From Dolomedes plantarius (Eukaryota; Arthropoda; Arachnida; Araneae; Dolomedidae): a stretch of DNA of 64,000 bases. The position numbers and the translations under genes were made by a program. Shown piece after piece: positions 1-12,181 of the stretch. The stretch is taken from NCBI GenBank assembly GCA_907164885.2, contig OU015490.1, positions 223,615,554-223,679,553 on the forward strand. The letters run 5' to 3'. The notes under the pieces are model-generated. The model saw only the letters and a program-made list of their open reading frames with translations. It was not told where the DNA came from and did no database searches. Within the stretch, counting starts at the first letter, position 1; the number at the start of each line of letters is the position of its first letter.

Positions 1-1135
1 AATATGCTGGAACCTTAATATAGAATTGAATCACTATTAAGTCAGTTTCCATAACTAAATAAGTTTTCATTGTATGATAAACGATGTTGTCAGTATAAAT
101 GCTTATGCAAAATCTGTTGTGTAAAAAAATGTTATGTAAAAAAAGTGCTGTTTAAAAAAATTAATATTTTACGATCTTTTTACTGTGATTACAATAAAAC
201 CCTACTTTGGGAAAATGCAAAAATATAGCTGATTTGTCCTTGTTAATGTTATTTGGTTTTTCTTTTTAATTCGCTGAAAAAAATTCGCATTCAGTAATTT
301 ACCAAGTTGACGGTTATACCGCCAGTTTTAAAAGGTGTAATCTGAGATGCTTTGATTGATTTTTTTTTCCAAAGGAAGATAATTCAACGTATTGTGTGAT
401 TAAATACTAAATTGACTTCCTATTTTATTAGTCCTGATTAGAATTATTTTGAGATTATTGATAGAAAATGTTGCTTTTCTTTTTAAAGGCTGTTATGTAT
501 GATGTATTATTCATACTTATCTGAAAATAAAAATATTCTTATATTACTATGTGTGTTTGTGCTTGTTTTGGTTAATCAGTAATATTTCTCACAATTTTTT
601 TTCCATAAGAGATTTCCTTCACAATTCTTTTCTGCAATTTCATTTCCTTAATTATTTAATTATTACAAAATTCTGAACTCATTTATTCTGAAACTAATAC
701 ACAATTATCCTGAAAAAGTTTATATACTGAAGTATGACTCTTCATGTGTCAGATGTTTGGACATTGCATACTCTGTAGCTGCGGCTAGTGTGTGCTCTTA
801 TATGTGCATGTAACTAACTAGCTCTAGAAAATTATGTATCATTATTTACTCATTTCCTTTAAGAATTTTAATGAAGTGTAGCAAAAAGGCAGGAAGTTCA
901 AATAACATTTTGCATAAAAATTAACAATTGCTAAGTTGAATAAATAAATTCATATTACATACGCTCAAAAAAAACTCGTTTTCTCTTGAAAAATACGAAA
1001 AATCTATATTAAAGTGTATGGTTTCCGTGTTAAAGCAGCGGAATGATCGGCATACGCAACATCTACTGGCAGCGACTAAATGTGACACGGAGCTACTAAT
1101 TTTTTTTGTAGCTTGAGCAGAATTGGATATGATGA
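1..1135. other. AT-rich non-coding DNA, no gene seen
   Basis: No convincing coding frame, splice-bounded exon or transposon end was seen. It may be intron or 5' flank of the plus-strand zinc-finger locus. Confidence 0.5.
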
Positions 1136-1515
1136 CCGGAGTGCCTTGACCAGCTGGTTTTAACTCCTGTACGCAAGATGTTATGTAATCAAAGATAATG
1201 TGCTCAGTAGTTAAAATATTAAGGCTAGGTTAAAGCTAAAAGTTACTATTACAATCATTGTACAAAAATTTTAAGTTTAACACCTTCGATAGTTAAAGGG
1301 GAAGAGAAAATTTAAGATAAAATATAAGCAATTATTAAGAATAAAAATTTAAGTTTAAAAAGTTAAATTAAAAATATAGAGAAGGTAAGATGAAAAAATA
1401 AACAAGTTTAAGATAAGGTGGCCCCCAGCATAAGAAAAAAAAAGGCCCTCTTCAGGGTCAAACAATTTGTAATGAGATGATTGCAGATTTCCACGGGATG
1501 AAAAATGAAAATATC
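1136..1515 (-). mobile_element. jockey-like LINE 3' UTR fragment
   Basis: Read on the minus strand this matches the 3' UTR of the better preserved LINE at 17676-18679. Shared landmarks are GGCCCTCTTCxGGGTC next to an A-rich run and TGTGCTCAGTA, in the same order and at similar spacing. No coding part remains, so this is an old 5'-truncated copy. The left boundary is approximate; no target-site duplication was identified. Confidence 0.55.
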
Positions 1516-3051
1516 AAGGTAGGGTTTTTGTAGCTTCATGCATTACAGGTGACTTATATCCTCAAGTATCACGCAATAACTTTACTTTATCAAAAGTTGG
1601 CAACTCCAGTCTGTCGCCCGCAAAAACAGGAAGAAAATCGGGATTTGAAAACAAAATCAAATCTCAGTTTTCATATTTTTTTATTTGCTCTATGAGATAC
1701 GGACAAATTGTTAAAAATTTTTTTAAAAGTGACTGAAACAAAAAAGTGACAGTATTGGTTCGTCTAGAATGTACATTGCGGAATAAAATGGGAATGAGTG
1801 ACAATACATTTTATGCAGTTGGGAGAAATTTCTGATCATTTTGATTCATAGAATTATTTTCTTCACACTCCGATCTTCAGTTTTTCATTTCCTCACATAT
1901 TCTTTTTAATTTTTTGCTGTATTCTTTATCGCTAGTCAATCGTAATAGCCAGGTATAATTGTAAGTGGATCTCGAAAAATTAGTCCCTTAAAAAATTGAA
2001 TTAATAAAGTTTAAGATATGAAGTGGCGGGCCACTTTTTCAGATCGTACACAGTACACGCCATTAAACGTATAAAATTATCAAGTATTGAATAGCTCATT
2101 AAAAATGTATAAGAAATTTAAAATGTTCTTGCTGTAGGATTAATAGTTAGAAATTATTAAACATTTGAGATATGAATTTAGCTAGTTAAACTTAACTATG
2201 ATTTTCATATAATTTTTGTTTATAATTAAAAGTATTTAACAATTGATTAATTACAATAGTATGTGTTTGTGCTTAGCATTGACTACAATAAATTTTTTTT
2301 GAATTTTATATGAATATCTTCAGTTAATTTGAAAGGTTGTATTTTATTTTGTTCTCATTGCATAATAATTTACATGTGCTTGTATTTGAGCAATAGTTAT
2401 GTAGCTGCAAATACACTTAAAGCTAAATTTTCTGCTATGATAATGCCTCTTCACAAGTGCTAAATATTCTTTACATCTATTTTATATGATACACTTATGC
2501 TACGAAATTATTTTGGTATCTATATATACTTCATTGTCATATTCAGGACATTGTCAGTTATGAAAATGAACACAATGAAATTTGTTGCATAGTTTAGAGA
2601 AATTTTTGCAACTGAATGAAAAAAACTAAAATTCATTAAATTTAATTTTATTATCTTTTTAAAAAACACCTGAAGGCTCAGAGTTTTGTTATACCTAATT
2701 TTACATGCAGACACATGCATGCAGTTTTCTTTTTATGTGTATATTAAAAAATGAAGAGCTTGATAGGATGTATCTCAAGATAAATTTTAAAATATTCTTA
2801 TTTCGTGTCGATTTCCAATATATATCAGATTTATTCAATATGCCAGATATATAATAATATCTTCCTCATTCTGATGCCCCTATATTATAAGCTGATATGC
2901 CCCTAAAAAGGAAGAGGAAATTCTATTTAATATGCCCTTGTATTAAAATTTATCCCTGTTCAAGTATTGTTTAGAAATAAAAGAAGTAAATGCAAATGTA
3001 TAGAAGAGTCAGGTCCTGTCAATTTTTTCTTTCTGGCTCTTTTTTGTACGT
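1516..3051. other. AT-rich non-coding DNA, no gene seen
   Basis: Short frames only, none with recognisable protein character. Probably intronic or intergenic. Confidence 0.45.
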
Positions 3052-3081
3052 ACACACACACACACACACACATACACACAC

Positions 3082-3119
<38 letters not shown>
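3052..3119. repeat. compound (CA)n-(TA)n microsatellite
   Basis: A run of CA dinucleotides passes into about 18 TA dinucleotides. The overlapping 70-codon frame is generated by the repeat and is not called. Confidence 0.95.
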
Positions 3120-3122
<3 letters not shown>

Positions 3123-4282
3123 TTAGATTTGCATAAAGCATGTATTGAATATATATTTTTAGGTTTGCAGCTAATTTAATAGATCAACCATGAATTTAAT
3201 ATAGTACTTCATGATAAAATATTTGTATGACAATTTTATTTAGAGAACTGATGTATAATAATCATTCATGTATTTAAAACAGAATTTAACAAGTATTAAA
3301 ATTGATCTACTAAAGTATACTTTATTTAAAAAAAATTAGCTGAAATTTTAGCTTAAAATTTTTTAGCAAGTTAGCAAAAATTAATCAATTATAAACATCT
3401 GTATCAGATGCTTTTTTCCATAATAACCTTATAAACTTTTGGCATGAAATGGTATTTATAACTGTCTAATGAAAAGATCATGAATCCTATGCCTTTATTT
3501 TTTTTTCTACGAGTATTTAGTAATTTACAGGCAATTATTTTATGTAATAGGGAAGATCATTTAAAGTTCAAGGAGAAGAAAACAAACATTAGAAAGGAAT
3601 AAAAATATCCAGTGAACTGTGTATAAAATTATTAAAGCACTATCAACCCATTAAGATTTTATATGTGCGTCTAGAAATACTCATATATAGATATTTGTTT
3701 ATATTGCATTTTTTTATATTTTCTTTCATTTGAAGCACTGCTCAAAATCTGTCTGAACAGCTCTTTCAGATTTAACTCCTTGTTTGAATTTGCGATGAAA
3801 TAAACCTATTTTGGGCAAATTAATTTATGTTTTTGATATCTCTAACTCTTAAGTTTTTCAGTTTTGAATTATTTTATAAAATTCTACTATATTCTCATAA
3901 ACATTTATTATTTGTTATTGACATTTCCTTAAAAATGACTGACAGACAATTATTATAAAAATGAGCAAACACTTTTAGATCAAAAGGGATCCAGAATGTT
4001 GAACTGAGAAGGTTATATTTTGACCTTTTGATAATACTGGGGTTTATGGCTGTAAGTAATATGGTGTTAAGCATGAATTAGTTTGAGTGTGTGTAGACAA
4101 CAGCTATTTTTAAATGTAAGCATTTAGAAGCTGTTGACTATATACTTGACTTTTAAGTAATGATACATATCTTTGAATTTTATTTGTTCAGATGACTGAT
4201 TTTTCCTAATTCCTTATCTTAATGGAACTATCTTTCACTTTTGCTCTAAAGGTCAGTAAAATTATTGAATAAATTGAGCATA
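3120..4282. other. AT-rich non-coding DNA, no gene seen
   Basis: No exon-like segment or transposon signature recognised. Confidence 0.4.
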
Positions 4283-4541
4283 TTGATACCTAAACTCCAA
4301 AACCTCTCAACTGAAAAATTACAGATTTTACAGGAGGGCCAAAAAACCTTTTGACAAAGAAATCATAGCTGTTGATAAATAAGTCACAGCTGTTCATTAA
4401 AATTCCTTTAGAATGCACTTAACACTGTTTATTGAGTTTTCTTATGAATCAATAGAAGAAAGCTGTGGGTTATCGTATTCCCACATAAAATGAAAACAGC
4501 AAAAAATAGTAGTTGAGAGATTTTGGAGTTTAGGTATCAAT
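4283..4541. mobile_element. TA-flanked MITE with ~30-bp inverted termini
   Basis: The ends are near-perfect inverted repeats (left begins TTGATACCTAAACTCCAAAA; the right end is its complement) and both are flanked by TA. The 259-bp core is non-coding. TA duplication with terminal repeats points to a Tc1/mariner-type non-autonomous element. Confidence 0.75.
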
Positions 4542-5213
4542 ATACAGTTTGGAACTCTGAAATTTTTACTGGAAATAATGTAGTTCTGAAGATTAAGCTC
4601 ACACACACATTTTGTATGAAAGTATATATTTAATGATATATTTGTGTATGAAAGTATATAAGATAACGTGTGTGCTCTTTGAAATATGGGATTTTTGTAG
4701 TTTATGAGTTTTTTTTTTTACAATTTGATTTTATATTTATCATCATGTACTTTCTGAGTTAGTCTAATGACTGAGGTGTCATTCTCGGATTTTTAATAAT
4801 TTTTGTGCAAGATCCAGTGTTATATATAATTCTGTTTATATAGATGTTTTAAATTCATTCTTATAGTTTTTTTCTGTATGTAAGTTAAATGTTATTGTAA
4901 GTATACTATGAGGAGCCATCAGAGAATGATATTAATTCATTGTATTAGCATCTTTTCTAAATGGCTTGTAATTTTTGTCTTTGTATGTAAGTATTTTTTT
5001 CAGTTATGTTCCCGAGTCAACAATGTATATCAATTGTTTCAATTGACTATAAATTAGCACCCCTTATCAAGATTTTTAATTTTTGTCTAGACTTGATATT
5101 CTGTAAATTAGTTTTGCTGTCTTAATAAAGTCCTGTCAATTTTCTAATGTATAAACAAAGTAATAACAAAAAGAGAGTCCTGAAATTTTTTTTTTTCCTC
5201 TGTTGACATAATT

Positions 5214-5256
<43 letters not shown>

Positions 5257-5503
5257 TGCATATTTGTTCCTGCAAACTCATACATTTGTTCTCACAATTT
5301 TTATTCTTTAATATTATTTCTTTTCTTATTTTATTCTGTAATATGTTGTAATTTTTTAAAATACTCTTTGTTCCATAAATAGTATAAACATGTTTCTTTG
5401 CTTACTTTTTATAGTCTTTGTTTTTCTTACCTTAACTTTGAGATAATTCAATAAAGTGACTATATTTTGCTTTTTTTATACATATGGATTTTTTATATTA
5501 CAG
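4542..5503. other. AT-rich non-coding DNA with a (TA)n run
   Basis: It contains a TA microsatellite at 5221-5253 and ends in the pyrimidine-rich acceptor of the zinc-finger cassette that follows. No other feature was seen. Confidence 0.5.
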
Positions 5504-5799
5504 ATTCTTTTCCATGGGAAAATATGATGTAAATAATGCAAAGAAATTTCAATGTAATTTTTGCTCCTACTCGTCAGATGATTATTCTAATTGGAAGAGA
5601 CACCTCAGAATTCATACACAAGAACGACCATTTATGTGCAGATATGTAAAAAATCTTTCAATCATAAAGTTGGGCTTCAAAATCATCAATACATTCACCT
5701 TGGAGTAAAGCCATTTAATGTAAACTATGCTTTCGCGATTTTACTGCCAAGTCTAGTTATAGGAGACATTTGGGGACACACCATCATATAACTCCGTAA
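5504..5799 (+). pseudogene. C2H2 zinc-finger cassette, broken by indels
   Basis: An AG acceptor ends at 5503. Downstream are three C2H2 fingers (C-x2-C-x12-H-x3-H), but in three reading frames. Finger 1 (FQCNFCSY...) is in one frame. A one-base loss near 5640 moves finger 2 (CKKSFNHK) to a second frame. A second one-base loss near 5717 moves finger 3 (CKLCFRDF) to a third, which reaches TAA at 5797. The linker TQERPF and finger 2 are close to the intact cassette at 16.9 kb, so the two are paralogues. Either this is a decayed exon or the assembly carries two single-base errors. A poly(A) signal follows within 25 nt, as expected of a terminal exon. Confidence 0.75.
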
Positions 5800-5817
5800 T
5801 TCCCTATTTTATGTATG

Positions 5818-5823
5818 AATAAA
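5818..5823 (+). terminator. poly(A) signal AATAAA after the first zinc-finger cassette
   Basis: A canonical hexamer about 20 nt past the stop codon of finger 3. It supports a terminal-exon role for this cassette. Confidence 0.55.
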
Positions 5824-6927
5824 ATTGAAAGAATTTAAAAAAATTATCTGTAATGTGCTTTTCTGCTTTAGTCTGGATTATATTCTGACCATAGTTTTCC
5901 TAAATTGTATATGCTTTAAATGCTTGGAGCTGGTATCTAGCAATAAAATTTGGATATGAAGCAGTCACTATCTTCATGTTTGGAAAATTTTCAAACATTG
6001 TACAATGTCTGTCAGCTGCATCATTTTAAAAAAAGCAAGATGTCAAAGAAAACTTACTAGTTCAGAGAGCAGTAAAAATATATCTAAATTTCTTTGCAAT
6101 TAGAATATGAAAATTTTATGGAAAGAAATATTATTTTAACATTTCTTTCATGTGCTGTGATTACTTTGATGTCAGAAGACTTGATTGTATCACAGGTAAT
6201 ACTGAAGTAGAGTTCACAATGTAAATGTCTGTTAATGAAATCAATGAAGCATTGAAGTACTTTCAGTGAAGTTCTTTTTCTCAGATAATGTTAACAAATC
6301 ACCAATCTAATCTTGTTACTCATTAAATAGTCATATTTCTTCAGCTAAAAAATAAATGTAGATTCAGATTTTAACATTTTTGTTCTCATTGTTTTAATTA
6401 ATATTACTTCCCCTGTAATTTCTTATTATGTAAATTAATGTCATGTTTTAGAAATAATTTGGGATACCTTTGTAAATACAAATTGCTTATTCCTTAGAGA
6501 AAAGCATTTAAAAGCATTTTTAAATCCTGTTGATGAGTATTGCAGACTTTAATCCATCTCACTAATTTTAATTTTTTATGTATTTAAGCCAATTGTTTGT
6601 AGAATTTTTACAATCATATGAGTAAATTTGTAGTTTTTTCAATGGTTTTTCCACTGTATTATACTATTTTATACTTGCATCACAGTACTTACTATTCTAA
6701 CTTATTTTTATTTGAAAAAAAATTATACAAATTAAAAAAGTATGCTTATTTAAAAATTAATATTCTCTGTTATTATTTGTCTTCACATTTCTAGTTTATA
6801 AACTTCTGTTAAGTTTTTTGTAGACATTATAGCTCTTTGAATAATCTTTGAATATATTGCTTTGTTTTTAAAATATTCATGTCCATTTGTATAAATTACT
6901 TTTTTTTTTTCTTCTTTAAAATGAAGC
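5824..6927. other. AT-rich non-coding DNA between zinc-finger cassettes
   Basis: No exon, repeat family or transposon end recognised. It is intron-like. Confidence 0.45.
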
Positions 6928-7145
6928 AGGCACTTGTCTGTCTGGTGGTAGATACTTCTCTGACATTGGCCTTAAAGACCTGCGAAGTTTTGCTGGCTCT
7001 TTTATTATGGGAGCATCATTTAGGTCAGCTAGCTTTGCTCCCTATGAGAGGGATAACATGGAAACAACCAAGCCTTATTTGGGATTTGAACCTAAGCCCA
7101 CTGCGTGACAACTCAGAATGCTAATTACTATACTATGTGGGCAGC
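6928..7145 (-). mobile_element. tRNA-derived SINE
   Basis: On the minus strand the right end reads like a tRNA gene: an A-box-like TAGTATAGTAATTAGCA, then a B-box GGTTCAAATCC about 35 nt later, followed by an unrelated body ending near 6928. This is the organisation of a SINE, not a functional tRNA. It lies just upstream of the second zinc-finger cassette. Confidence 0.6.
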
Positions 7146-7435
7146 AGTATAAATGCATTTAAAGAATTAAAATTTTGTAATTTTAATTAAAAGATAAAAA
7201 AAAAGATATTTTAATTCAAAAACATGTAAGTTTCATTGTATATACTCTGATTTTATTGAAAATTTAAATATTTTAATATGACTAACTACAAATTAGGTAT
7301 TTGAAATACTTAGGTCTTTATCCATAATTTATTTTGAAAATTCTTTATTTTTGTTTTCTTATTTTTAGTATATTATATGTATCTATTATCAGTAAGTAAA
7401 CAGTATTTGAAATGAAATTATTTCTCCATATTTAG

Positions 7436-7731
7436 ATTATGATTGGAATCAAAGTGAGTTTGATGGCCCCATGTTTTATTGCAATGTGTGCTCATTCTCT
7501 TCACCAAGACGCTCAATTTGGCAGGCTCATATGAAAACCCATGCAAATGTTGTGCTATATATTTGTCCAGTGTGTAAAAAAGGATTTAAACTGAAGGCAA
7601 ATATGTTTCGTCATATGAATATTCATTCAGGTTTGAAAACATATAGTTGTAACTTTTGTTCTAAAGAATTTTCAGATCAATCAAACTGTAAAAGGCATAT
7701 GTTAATTCATTATATGAAGGGGAAATCCTAG
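7436..7731 (+). CDS. C2H2 zinc-finger cassette (probable alternative terminal exon)
   Basis: The acceptor TATTTAG ends at 7435. The exon opens in phase 2 (AT|TAT GAT TGG) and stays open to TAG at 7729. It encodes a short acidic leader (YDWNQSEFDGP) and three complete C2H2 fingers beginning YCNVCSFSS, YICPVCKKGF and YSCNFCSKEF, each C-x2-C-x12-H-x3-H. Proteins with such fingers bind DNA in the nucleus. The first ATG (7471) lies at the edge of finger 1, so this is better read as an exon than as an intronless gene. An acceptor, three fingers, a stop and AATAAA at 7995 recur in the neighbouring cassettes. This resembles alternative 3' exons of a BTB-zinc-finger transcription factor. The common exon is not in the window, so the gene name is left open. 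Confidence 0.75.
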
Positions 7732-7994
7732 TATGTGATATATGTATATCTTCATTTAATAATTTATGTATATTTAATTAATATTCTAATTTATTAATTC
7801 TGAGTCCCAGTGTTATAATATGAAACACAGGAAGGGCATCTACAGACAAACATTCACTACATACAAAAAAATATATATTTGTATGTAAAATTAAGTAATT
7901 TTAAAATGGTCTCAATTTCCAATACATGTACTTATCATTTTTATTTCATATTTTGTTATCAGTAATATTCATTGCTACTTTGTTTGAACAAACA

Positions 7995-8000
7995 AATAAA
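7995..8000 (+). terminator. poly(A) signal AATAAA after the second zinc-finger cassette
   Basis: Located about 265 nt past the stop codon, before the next transposon begins. It is consistent with a short 3' UTR. Confidence 0.5.
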
Positions 8001-8153
8001 CTTTATGAACTATTAGGATTTAAGCCTTTGTGTTAGTCTTCTGTTTTTATGGTATTCCTCCTTTCTAAAAATTTTTCTAAGTAATTGGTTGTGATTGATT
8101 TTCTGATTTGTATTCTTTTTATATATATATATATATATACATTTATATATATA

Positions 8154-9564
8154 CACTCATGGACAAAAAAATTAGCGCACCAAGAAATAATTGCGGGATC
8201 GTAACGAAACTTGCAATGCAGGTACATATCGGGGAGATATGCAAATGATTAGAAATGCAGCGTGATTGTGCATTACGTATAGTCGGTAGAGGGCGTTGAA
8301 CATCGTACTCTGTGGAGTATAAAACAGGTAACCAAAGCTTGTTTGAGTGTGCTGAATCATTTACAAAGGAAGAGCTGAGATAGACATGCCACTACGCCGT
8401 GTTCGAAGACAATATAAGCAGTTGTCGCAGTTTGAGAGGGGGAGAATCGTCGGGATGATGGAAGCTGGGTGGTCAGCTAGGCGAGTAGCTCATCAATTAG
8501 GCCACTCTGATTGTGTTGTGAGGAGGTGTTGGGACCAGTGGACCCGAGAGATATCAAGTACACGAAGACCAGGCTCAGGACGCCCTTGACAGACCAGTCG
8601 TCGAGAAGACCGCCACATCGTAAGAAGTGCACGCGTACAGCCAACTGCTTCATCGGCTGCCATCCAGGCACAGGTAGCACCTTCACTAGGGGCCTCTGTG
8701 TCTTCTCGAACCATATGAAGGCGCCTGGCTGAAGGACAGTTGGTATTGCGGTGCCATTACGTGTGCTGCCCTTGACGCCCACCCATCGACGCCTCCGTTG
8801 GAGTTTTGCCGCACACGAGGAAACTGGACTGCAGCGGAATGGAACCAGGTCGTCTTTAGCGACGAATCCAGATTCAATCTCGGCAGTGATGACAATCGTG
8901 TTCGTGTGTGGAGAGCCCGTGGTGAACGCTTCAATCCTGCCTTTGCTGTACAGCGACACATCGCTCCCACAGCTGGTGTGATGGTATGGGGTGCCATTGC
9001 CTACAATACACGGTCATCCCTAGTATTGTTCCGTGGCACCATGACAGCCCAGCAGTATGTTCATGAAATCCTGCAACCACATGTGTTGCCACTCATGCAA
9101 CGGCTCCCAGGAGCCATTTTTCAACAAGACAATGCTCGGCCTCATACGGCAAGGGTGTCACAAGACTGTCTCTGCACTGTTACTACCCTTCCTTGGCCTG
9201 CCCGATCCCCAGATTTGTCTCCAATCGAGCATATCTGGGATCATTTGGGACGACGAGTTGGGTATCCCACGAGTTTGAATGAACTAGAGGCAAGGTTACA
9301 GCAAATATGGAACGAAATGTCTCAAGACATCATACAGAACTTGTATGACTCAATGCCCGATCGTATTGCATCGTGCATTCGCGCTAGAGGGGTCCAACGG
9401 AGTATTAACTCCTCCGTTCTTTTGCCGTTTTCTCTGAAATAAATTATCCTTTTTCTTTGATTTTTCTTATCATTTACTTATATCAAAGTAGTCATTACGT
9501 ATGTAAAATTTCGTTTCATTTTGACGACTCCTTCTTGGTGCGCTAATTTTTTTGTCCATGAGTG
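8154..9564 (+). mobile_element. Tc1-like DNA transposon
   Basis: The terminal inverted repeats start CACTCATGGACAAAAAAATT and match over about 30 bp at both ends. Each end is bordered by TA, the Tc1/mariner target duplication. The 1411-bp length is typical of Tc1 elements. The transposase inside is broken. Confidence 0.9.
8386..9442 (+). pseudogene. Tc1-like transposase, frameshifted and with stops
   Basis: The start MPLRRVRRQYKQLSQFERGR is a typical paired-type helix-turn-helix. The frame meets TGA at 8587 where arginine is expected (GRPRQTSRRED), has two more stops near 8710-8775, and moves to another frame for the catalytic half (8798-9442). Catalytic motifs remain: VFSDESRFN, FQQDNARPH and SPIEHIWDHLG. 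By my count 32 residues separate the second Asp and the Glu, against the usual 34. It would have cut and integrated DNA at TA sites; this copy is inactive. Confidence 0.85.
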
Positions 9565-9572
9565 TATATATA

Positions 9573-10422
9573 TGTTACTGGCAATGTGTTGAATGCCTAG
9601 GAAATCTATAGAAAGTGTAACATTTTTAGGCAAAGTACGAAACTCTGTTATTTTAATCTTCTGTATACTTTCCTTTGGCATTGTATATAATTCTTAGACA
9701 TTATATAAAATGACAAGAACCATTTTGGCAAAAAAAGGAAAAAAGAGTCATGAATCAATTTATTGGCAAGAAGTATATAAAATAAAAGAAGAAACACAAA
9801 ATCAGGGCTCTCTTACAGAAAAACAATAGAAGAAGACCAGTATTGGCCTACTTCTTCAACAAGGCTAGAATGTCATTTGAACTGCACCTTATTGTCTTTC
9901 TCACATAAGAACACTTCTTATTTTTGCTCTTGGTCTTACAAATGCACCTCACAAATCCTTGGCACTTCCTGTGGGCTGAGTGATAGCAACCAAGAGGTAT
10001 TTCATGGTCTGGAACTTTTTCAACTCTGAGTAAGTTCTTTGGACATAAAAGTAAGCATAGTGTGATCTGATATAGAGTTAGTTTAAAATTTATTGAGCAG
10101 TTCAAAATAAGTAAAAACCGTTATCTCGTACACTCAGCAAGTGACAACAAATTCCTCGAGTCATCTGTATTGTTTTCTTATTGTTGTATCAGTTACTCTC
10201 CAGTTTAGGTGAGCTTCGAAAGTCTCATGACCACCACATGACAATGGAAACATCACTGATGTGAGTATTTTATACTTTAACTGATTGTCTTTTGGCATTA
10301 CAAAAAATGTCTAGGAAATTTATGGAATACTAAGCATTTCATACTTTGATGTCCCTTTTGGGGATTCTATAGATTTCCCAGGCATTTTATACAATGCCTA
10401 ATTTCACACATTGACGGTGACA
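9573..10422 (-). mobile_element. Ginger-like (TGT...ACA) DNA transposon relict
   Basis: The ends are inverted repeats: TGTTACTGGCAATGTG on the left and the complement of TGTCACCGTCAATGTG on the right, with a second matching block (GGAAATCTATAGAA) further in. TATATATA lies on both sides. Starting with TGT, together with the integrase-type fragment inside, suggests the Ginger group, whose integrase resembles that of gypsy. It sits directly against the Tc1 element's right TA. Confidence 0.5.
9848..10105 (-). pseudogene. Cys-rich C-terminal fragment of a KRBA2/Ginger-type integrase
   Basis: The frame contains a block GFVRCICKTKSKNKKCSYVR followed by RCSSN. It resembles the cysteine-rich tail (CxCKxxCxxxxCxCxKxxxxCxxxC) of KRAB-A-domain-2-like/Ginger integrases, with some of the expected cysteines lost. 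No catalytic domain is present. The assignment rests on motif resemblance only. Confidence 0.4.
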
Positions 10423-12150
10423 TATATATAAAAGTAAATATTTGAGTTTGTTTATTAACTTTATGTTACAGCATTTTATTCTCATTTTTAAAAATTGATT
10501 AATCATAACTTAAGTGTAAATTTTAAAAGTTTTCATATGGATCTAGAACTTACCTGTTGTGAAGATTATTATTGTTAGTCTTCATTTAAAGCATGGAGTT
10601 TTAAATTTCAGTATTTGAAGATTAAAATAAGTTTCAGGGAAGTTATAAATTGTATTCCACAAAATACTAAGTTTTACTTTTCTCAGCATTTTTCAACATT
10701 TTTTTTCTTTATATCAAATTCTTATTCTTTATTTAATTTGTGCTTTCTAATTTTTGAATGATTAATTCTGATGATAATGTTTTTTTATTCTTTCATTTAA
10801 TAATCAGATATTATTCAGCTTTTTACTATATTGCCTATTAATTATACTTTTTAATTTTTTGCCTTTTCAAATTTTAATTAATAACTATTCTCTTTAGATG
10901 TTTCAAAATTGTAGATTTATTTTGCTAGTTTATTTGCTCATCTTGATTTTATCTATTTGTCTGCACATCAGGTTTCACTGTAGCATTTCTCCAAATCTAA
11001 TTTGACTTGCAAGATGCTTTTGAATAAATATGATTTTCATGTAATAAATTTTATGTTTATCATTCGATATCTATAATGGGATAACTTTCATTATACAACC
11101 GTAATATTTAATTTCTTTTTGTCTTTTCTCATTCTTACAATAAAAATCACTTAAATGTAAATATTAAAATGATTTACAAGCATCAAATTAAAACCCCAAA
11201 TAATTACATTGGATCACAAAATTTTATTTATCTATATATCATTGTCAACTGCTACTATGTAAACAAAATTACAATGCATCTCAAGCTATATCACATAAAT
11301 ATCACTGTGCCTTTTCATTGTATCGGAACATAAAATATGATCAGACTGGCAGTAGCTGTATAGATCACTAATTACCACATACACTTGTAAAGCATCACAG
11401 TTACATAAGTATTAACAGCTGTCTGCTCAATTTGTATATTAGGCTGTATCACACCTGTAACTGAATTTCAGCATTACCTGCAAGGCATATTTACTGCTGT
11501 TTGAGTGTGATCAAAGATCAGTATATGAATCATTTTGTTATTTCTAAAGTAGTTAATTTTTAATGTGTTCTGTTCTGTGTAGATTTTCAGCTTACATGTT
11601 TTTATATAATATGTGTATCTACATACACTAATACTCATCTTCTCTTAGTGGCCAATTATTAGATATGATGTCCTGTGTTGAAAACTGAGTTCCTATGTTA
11701 TGCCTTTGCGATTAAACTGGTGCTTAGTTCTTATCTGTGTTAGTTTACATATCTGTAAAGATGAGCAAATGAGGGGATCTGAGTATCTGTGAACTTATAA
11801 GACTAGATTATGCAAGATTTTGAAATTCAGCTTTACAAGAAATAGCAGCTATTTAAGTTTTTTCTGGAACTAAATTCAGTAATTTAGTTTAAAATATAAT
11901 CTTTAGTTTATATGTATATTTTTTGTATGGTTTTATATCTGTCTTACTTCAAGAATGTGTTTGGACCCTGAAAATTTTTTGTAAAACTTAAAAATGTTTT
12001 TAGATCTGGTTTTCCTTTCAGAAGTTTTGTTTAATAGTTGACATGAATAACTTTAAAATCAATAGGTATGATTACTTGATCTTTTCTTCACTCAATATTG
12101 TGTTTAGAAATTGCTGTAATAAATGAATGAATAAATAAATAAATAAATAA

Positions 12151-12181
<31 letters not shown>

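Noticed and set aside
8477..8997. Several 70-160 codon frames on the minus strand over the Tc1 element
   Set aside because: They are shadows of the GC-richer transposase on the plus strand, which carries the recognisable motifs.
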